The translations under genes were made by a program, and so were the position numbers. From the NCBI GenBank assembly GCA_002345825.1, contig DDWD01000051.1, forward strand, positions 1-58,101: a stretch of DNA of 58,101 bases. Direction: 5' to 3'. Positions 54,976-58,101 of the stretch are shown one piece after another. This DNA is from Bacteroidales bacterium UBA2295. Its GTDB lineage: Bacteria; Bacteroidota; Bacteroidia; Bacteroidales; Tenuifilaceae. Below the pieces are notes generated by a model. The model did no database searches. It was not told the origin of the DNA and saw only the letters and a program-made list of their open reading frames with translations. The number at the start of each line of letters is the position of its first letter. The stretch's first letter is position 1.

Positions 54976-56046
54976 CTACTCTTTTTGGCTTGGGGTGAAG
55001 TGTGAGTAAGATATTCCATCGGGTTGCTTGCCTGTTGCAAAATGACGTGTTATCTCAAATGTTCTCAGGTCGATTTCGCTTACCAAGTCGGCGTTGGTAT
55101 TGGCCACATATGCCGTATTGTTATGCGGGACAACTAGCCCAATAGGTATGGAGCTACCCTCGAAATCCTTTGCAAAAAATCTATCTTCATCCACCTCATC
55201 GGGTATGGGAACTGTTAGCTTTACTTTAGCGAGCAGTTGCTTTTCCACTGCATCAAAAACGGCCACCTCGGCCGATTGGGCATTGCTTACCAGCACCTTG
55301 CTGCCATCGGGGGTAAACTTTATTCGGATGGGGAAATCGCCGCACTCCAGGGTATGGGTGGTCTCAAAGGTTTTGGTATCGAAAACGATAAGCGTATTGT
55401 CGGCTCGGTTGGTAACCCAAAGCTCCTTACCATTGGGCGAAACTGCAGCTCCTTCGGCTCCTCTACCGGAGTATGCTTGTGTAATTATGCTATCCCCTTT
55501 CAGGTCAATAACGGTTACATTTCCAGTTCTGATGCTGGGAACAAAAGCGATGGTGAAATCATTATTGGCGGCCACCATATGCGAAACGGGTTGCTCGGTG
55601 CCTATGGCTCGCTCCACTTTTCCTTCATCAACATTAACCACAAGCAGGTTGTTGGTACTTTCTGCTGTAACCAGCATTTTTTGCGTACCTGCAATCCACT
55701 GCATTCCGTGCGGACGGGTATGCTCGCCAAGGTCGATAGTCCGGAGGAGAACTCCCTCCTTCATATCGTACACCGATAGCGAGTTGCCTGCGACCTCTCG
55801 GTTGCCGTAGTTGCATACCACGGCGTACCTCCCATCATCGGAAACCTCAACCTCGTGGGGCTCAAGTCCTGTTTCAATAATTCTTATAGTTTCGCCATTT
55901 TTTCTGCAGATAAAGTGTACTGTATTGTCAGTTTTGTGCGAAACAATTAGTACACCCTCCATATTATCAACCTTAATTTCCTTCGAACCCGTGGTGCAAG
56001 CAAAGGCAACGGCAGCTAGTGTTAAAATGGTTAGTAGTCGTTTCAC
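54976..56046 (-). CDS. YncE-like beta-propeller lipoprotein
   Basis: 356 residues from a GTG start at 56046. Signal peptide with lipobox AFAC (Cys17). The rest is a seven-bladed propeller of YVTN type, with repeated blade motifs such as PHEVEVSDDGRYAVVCNYG, PHGMQWIAGTQKMLVTAE, GAAVSPNGKELWVTNR and PIRIKFTPDGSKVLVSN. These are usually surface or periplasmic binding platforms rather than enzymes. Ligand unknown. It leads a likely two-gene transcript with the YihY protein. Confidence 0.9.
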   Translation of the reverse strand: MKRLLTILTLAAVAFACTTGSKEIKVDNMEGVLIVSHKTDNTVHFICRKNGETIRIIETGLEPHEVEVSDDGRYAVVCNYGNREVAGNSLSVYDMKEGVLLRTIDLGEHTRPHGMQWIAGTQKMLVTAESTNNLLVVNVDEGKVERAIGTEQPVSHMVAANNDFTIAFVPSIRTGNVTVIDLKGDSIITQAYSGRGAEGAAVSPNGKELWVTNRADNTLIVFDTKTFETTHTLECGDFPIRIKFTPDGSKVLVSNAQSAEVAVFDAVEKQLLAKVKLTVPIPDEVDEDRFFAKDFEGSSIPIGLVVPHNNTAYVANTNADLVSEIDLRTFEITRHFATGKQPDGISYSHFTPSQKE

Positions 56047-56152
56047 AGCTTAGTGGTTTGGTTTGGCTAAGTAAAAATATGAAAAATATCTTTCAATCAA
56101 TCATACAGCCTATGGTATTGCTCAATAAATGCTAACTTAGCCACACACACCG

Positions 56153-57103
56153 ATGCCAATGATGAAATTTAAGATTAAACCTATCCTGCGGATTCTTGTG
56201 CTGCTTGTAGCCTATGGATATGTTGGATTTAGGATTTTTATCGGTGGCGATGTCGATTTTGATAGCATATTCGCGCATGAGTTCCAGTTGCAGCATTATT
56301 TTATTTTGACTTTAACCATTGTTCTTGCCCTTTTGAATTGGACTTTGGAGATTTGGAAATGGAAGATTGCCATGGCAACTTTTGTTCCTGTTAGGTTTGC
56401 AACTGCCTTACAGGCAGTGCTGTATGGTGCTGGTGTTGGGCTTTTTACACCCAATCGAATTGGCGATCCCGTTGGGAGGGTGGCTATGCTTCCCCCAGCC
56501 CAAAGGGCAAGGGGTGCGGCAATGGCAATGGTAACATCAATGAGCCAGCAGCTGGCAACCATCGTTTTTGGTGTTGTGGGGATTGTGCTTTGGCTATACC
56601 AAAGTATGCCAAGGATGATTCCCTTTGCATTATTAGTTGGACTTACACTTGTATCTCTGGTGTTAGTGATGGCTATTATCTTCGGTCATCAGGCCATTTT
56701 GCGAAGGGTTGCGCGCTTTAAACCAATTGCTAAGCTGCTTAAAGATGAGCCCCTCGATGTTGTTGCATCGGGGCGAACATTAGTTCAAATAGTACTCCTT
56801 AGCCTGGGTCGATATGTGGTGTTCTCAAGTCAGCTGGTCCTAATGATGATGCTTTTTGGATTTGATGGAGATATAATGATGTTGTATTTGGCCATATTCA
56901 TCTCGTACCTTTTGTCGAGCGTTGTGCCTACTGTTGCTATTGCCGAGGTGGGAGTGAAGGCAGGTTTTGCTGTAATTGTAGTTGGTACGGTTTGGCCTAA
57001 CCCTTTGGCTATAACCCTGGCTTCTGTATTGCTTTGGCTGGTGAACGTGGCCATCCCTGCGTTAGTGGGGGTGTGGTTGCCTTTGGTTTATAAACGAGAT
57101 TAA
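56153..57103 (+). CDS. Lysylphosphatidylglycerol synthase-type transmembrane (UPF0104) protein
   Basis: 316 residues, largely hydrophobic with about eight helices, matching the flippase-like N-terminal domain of MprF/AglD proteins: WTLEIWKWKIA near 62, the conserved GVGLFTPNRIGDPVGR near 98-113, and LSSVVPTVAIAEVGVKAG near 262. There is no aminoacyl-transferase domain, so it is not a full MprF; a role in lipid or polyprenyl-linked substrate flipping is plausible. In-frame ATGs at 56153 and 56162 are both possible starts. Confidence 0.9.
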   Translation: MPMMKFKIKPILRILVLLVAYGYVGFRIFIGGDVDFDSIFAHEFQLQHYFILTLTIVLALLNWTLEIWKWKIAMATFVPVRFATALQAVLYGAGVGLFTPNRIGDPVGRVAMLPPAQRARGAAMAMVTSMSQQLATIVFGVVGIVLWLYQSMPRMIPFALLVGLTLVSLVLVMAIIFGHQAILRRVARFKPIAKLLKDEPLDVVASGRTLVQIVLLSLGRYVVFSSQLVLMMMLFGFDGDIMMLYLAIFISYLLSSVVPTVAIAEVGVKAGFAVIVVGTVWPNPLAITLASVLLWLVNVAIPALVGVWLPLVYKRD

Positions 57104-57177
57104 ATTGAAACTTTTACTAGAAAATTTGGAAAAGTAAAATCTGCAAAAGGAGCTGTGGTGTAAGTTTTTTTGAATGT

Positions 57178-57465
57178 TTATAAGATGTTATTCAAGTCTT
57201 GTCTTCCAATTGTTGCCATAATTTCTACGATATCATTATTGATTTTATAAAAAACGCTGTCTGAACCACACACGCAACGCCTATACCCCTTTTTTATGTA
57301 ATCAACCGATTCGAAGGAAAATGGTTGTTTTGCAATTATCTCAAAACAATCAAAAAAGGAATTAAAGTACAAGTCAGCTTGGGTTATTCCAAATCTTTCG
57401 ACTCCATAATGATGAATTCTTATCAGGTCTTTTTTAGCTTCGTTGCTCAATCTGTATTTAGCCAT
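57178..57465 (-). CDS. parE: ParE-family toxin
   Basis: 95 residues beginning MAKYRLSNEAKKDLIRIHHYG, the classic ParE helix, followed by FDCFEIIAKQPFSF and GYRRCVCGSDSVFYKI and a C-terminal VEIMATIGRQD, the family's closing strand. Members poison DNA gyrase or act on ribosomes. The gene overlaps the antitoxin by 8 bases. Unrelated in sequence detail to the toxin at 27088. Confidence 0.9.
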   Translation of the reverse strand: MAKYRLSNEAKKDLIRIHHYGVERFGITQADLYFNSFFDCFEIIAKQPFSFESVDYIKKGYRRCVCGSDSVFYKINNDIVEIMATIGRQDLNNIL

Positions 57466-57697
57466 TAATCAGTTTTTTTGATTGGCTTAAGATATCTTCT
57501 CTACTCTCATTGGTAAACCCACTACTTTCAGCTTTCTCTAGTTTAGCCTTAATCCAGTCAACCTGTGCCTGCTGTTTTCTGGCTTGTCTAACCAAATCAT
57601 TGATGAGTTCACTTTTGCTAGTGTATTCTTTACTATCTATTTGCTTCTTTAGCCATTCGTCATTTGGCTGTGTGAATGATATACTTTGTCTTCCCAT
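57458..57697 (-). CDS. parD: ParD-family antitoxin
   Basis: 79 residues: an N-terminal ribbon-helix-helix (QSISFTQPNDEWLKKQI, then SKSELINDLVRQARKQQ) and a C-terminal toxin-binding tail (DILSQSKKLING). It binds and neutralises the ParE protein and represses its own promoter. The palindrome at 57716 lies just upstream. Confidence 0.9.
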   Translation of the reverse strand: MGRQSISFTQPNDEWLKKQIDSKEYTSKSELINDLVRQARKQQAQVDWIKAKLEKAESSGFTNESREDILSQSKKLING

Positions 57698-57715
57698 AAT
57701 TTAGGTGTTAAGTTT

Positions 57716-57731
57716 GGTGTAAACATACACC
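57716..57731. promoter_or_regulatory. Candidate ParD operator
   Basis: GGTGTA-aaca-TACACC, perfect 6-bp arms, 18 bases upstream of the antitoxin start, with a related AGGTGTTA half-site just before it. Ribbon-helix-helix antitoxins bind such short palindromes. Confidence 0.55.
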
Positions 57732-57919
57732 ATTATTGCATCATATACAATTATTCTGTCATCTTTATTGCCATTGGTAGTGAAATCAGAGCTGTCTCCA
57801 AATCATCTTTCTGCACTTACAAATCGTAACTGTATTAAAGTATATCATCCAATATATGCTTCACAACACCTTATGTTATTTATTGCTGCTTCTCAATCAG
57901 TACAATATTTAATAGTTTG

Positions 57920-57927
57920 TAAATTTG
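57920..57927 (+). promoter_or_regulatory. Putative -7 box of mutA
   Basis: TAAATTTG fits TAnnTTTG, 33 bases before the mutA ATG. No clear -33 box. The rest of the gap 57732-57919 is AT-rich with nothing else recognisable. Confidence 0.4.
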
Positions 57928-57960
57928 CCACTCGATTCTAAATCAAACACAAATACGTTA

Positions 57961-58101
57961 TGGCAGAAAACAAAAAAGATTCTAGACTTTTCGCCGAATT
58001 TCCTCCTGTGTCAACGCAGGAGTGGGAGGCGGTGATAAACAAGGATCTGAAGGGCGCTGATTACGACAAAAAGCTGGTTTGGAAAACCATGGAGGGCTTT
58101 A
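57961..58101 (+). CDS. mutA: Methylmalonyl-CoA mutase small subunit, 3' end outside the window
   Basis: Only the first 47 residues are present (MAENKKDSRLFAEFPPVST, then EWEAVINKDLKGADYDKKL). This N-terminal pattern, with FPPVSTxEWExxIxxDLKGADYxKKLxW, is that of the small (non-cobalamin-binding) subunit of methylmalonyl-CoA mutase, which pairs with MutB to interconvert succinyl-CoA and methylmalonyl-CoA in propionate metabolism. mutB would be expected directly to the right. Confidence 0.9.

Overview
The window reads as Bacteroidota DNA, most likely a Bacteroidales-type anaerobe or facultative organism (inference). The support is a giant cell-surface protein ending in a type IX secretion (Por) sorting domain, promoters of the Bacteroidota TTTG-N19/20-TAnnTTTG type, long tandem runs of double-FtsX permeases, sigma-54 activators carrying the GAFTDA variant, and a methylmalonyl-CoA mutase small-subunit gene at the right edge.

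Layout. 1-10148 is the 3' part of a giant adhesin: about 17 Ig-like repeats, SprB-like modules, two PKD domains, an Omp28/thioredoxin-like domain and a T9SS tail. 10271-16064 is mostly housekeeping: a biopterin-type PTPS and folE, then on the minus strand upp, radC, rpsT, tRNA-Glu, a small outer-membrane barrel, a GNAT acetyltransferase and mpl. 16064-26644 holds two sensor-kinase/sigma-54-regulator pairs flanking two MacB-like permeases; the first kinase carries an apparent 1-base deletion in its ATP-binding G2 box. 26846-27381 is a ParE-type toxin-antitoxin pair. 27611-49661 is the unusual part: one ABC ATPase followed by eight co-directional permease genes of about 770-810 codons, interrupted by a small membrane-protein gene and an inverted AAA/DUF4143 gene. 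49723-57697 carries a TonB-dependent receptor, a cytochrome c-PQQ sugar dehydrogenase fusion, a YihY/BrkB membrane protein, a beta-propeller lipoprotein, a flippase-like membrane protein and a second ParDE pair. mutA starts at 57961.

The standout is the permease array. The first ~690 residues of each permease differ strongly, but the last ~96 residues of seven of them (and ~67 of an eighth) are almost identical at the DNA level, including synonymous sites. The segment begins at the KEIGIRKVNGA motif, the region expected to touch the ATPase. Stop codons are followed by related palindromic elements, and two of these are followed by 35-base decayed copies of a permease 3' end. One gene (43476-45851) has a 3' end that is visibly a mosaic of two others. 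Together this suggests an array that grows and shrinks by recombination in a constant 3' segment while its periplasmic parts diversify around one shared ATPase. The two two-component systems, with candidate upstream activator sites and one -24/-12-like promoter, are probably its stress-sensing control (inference).
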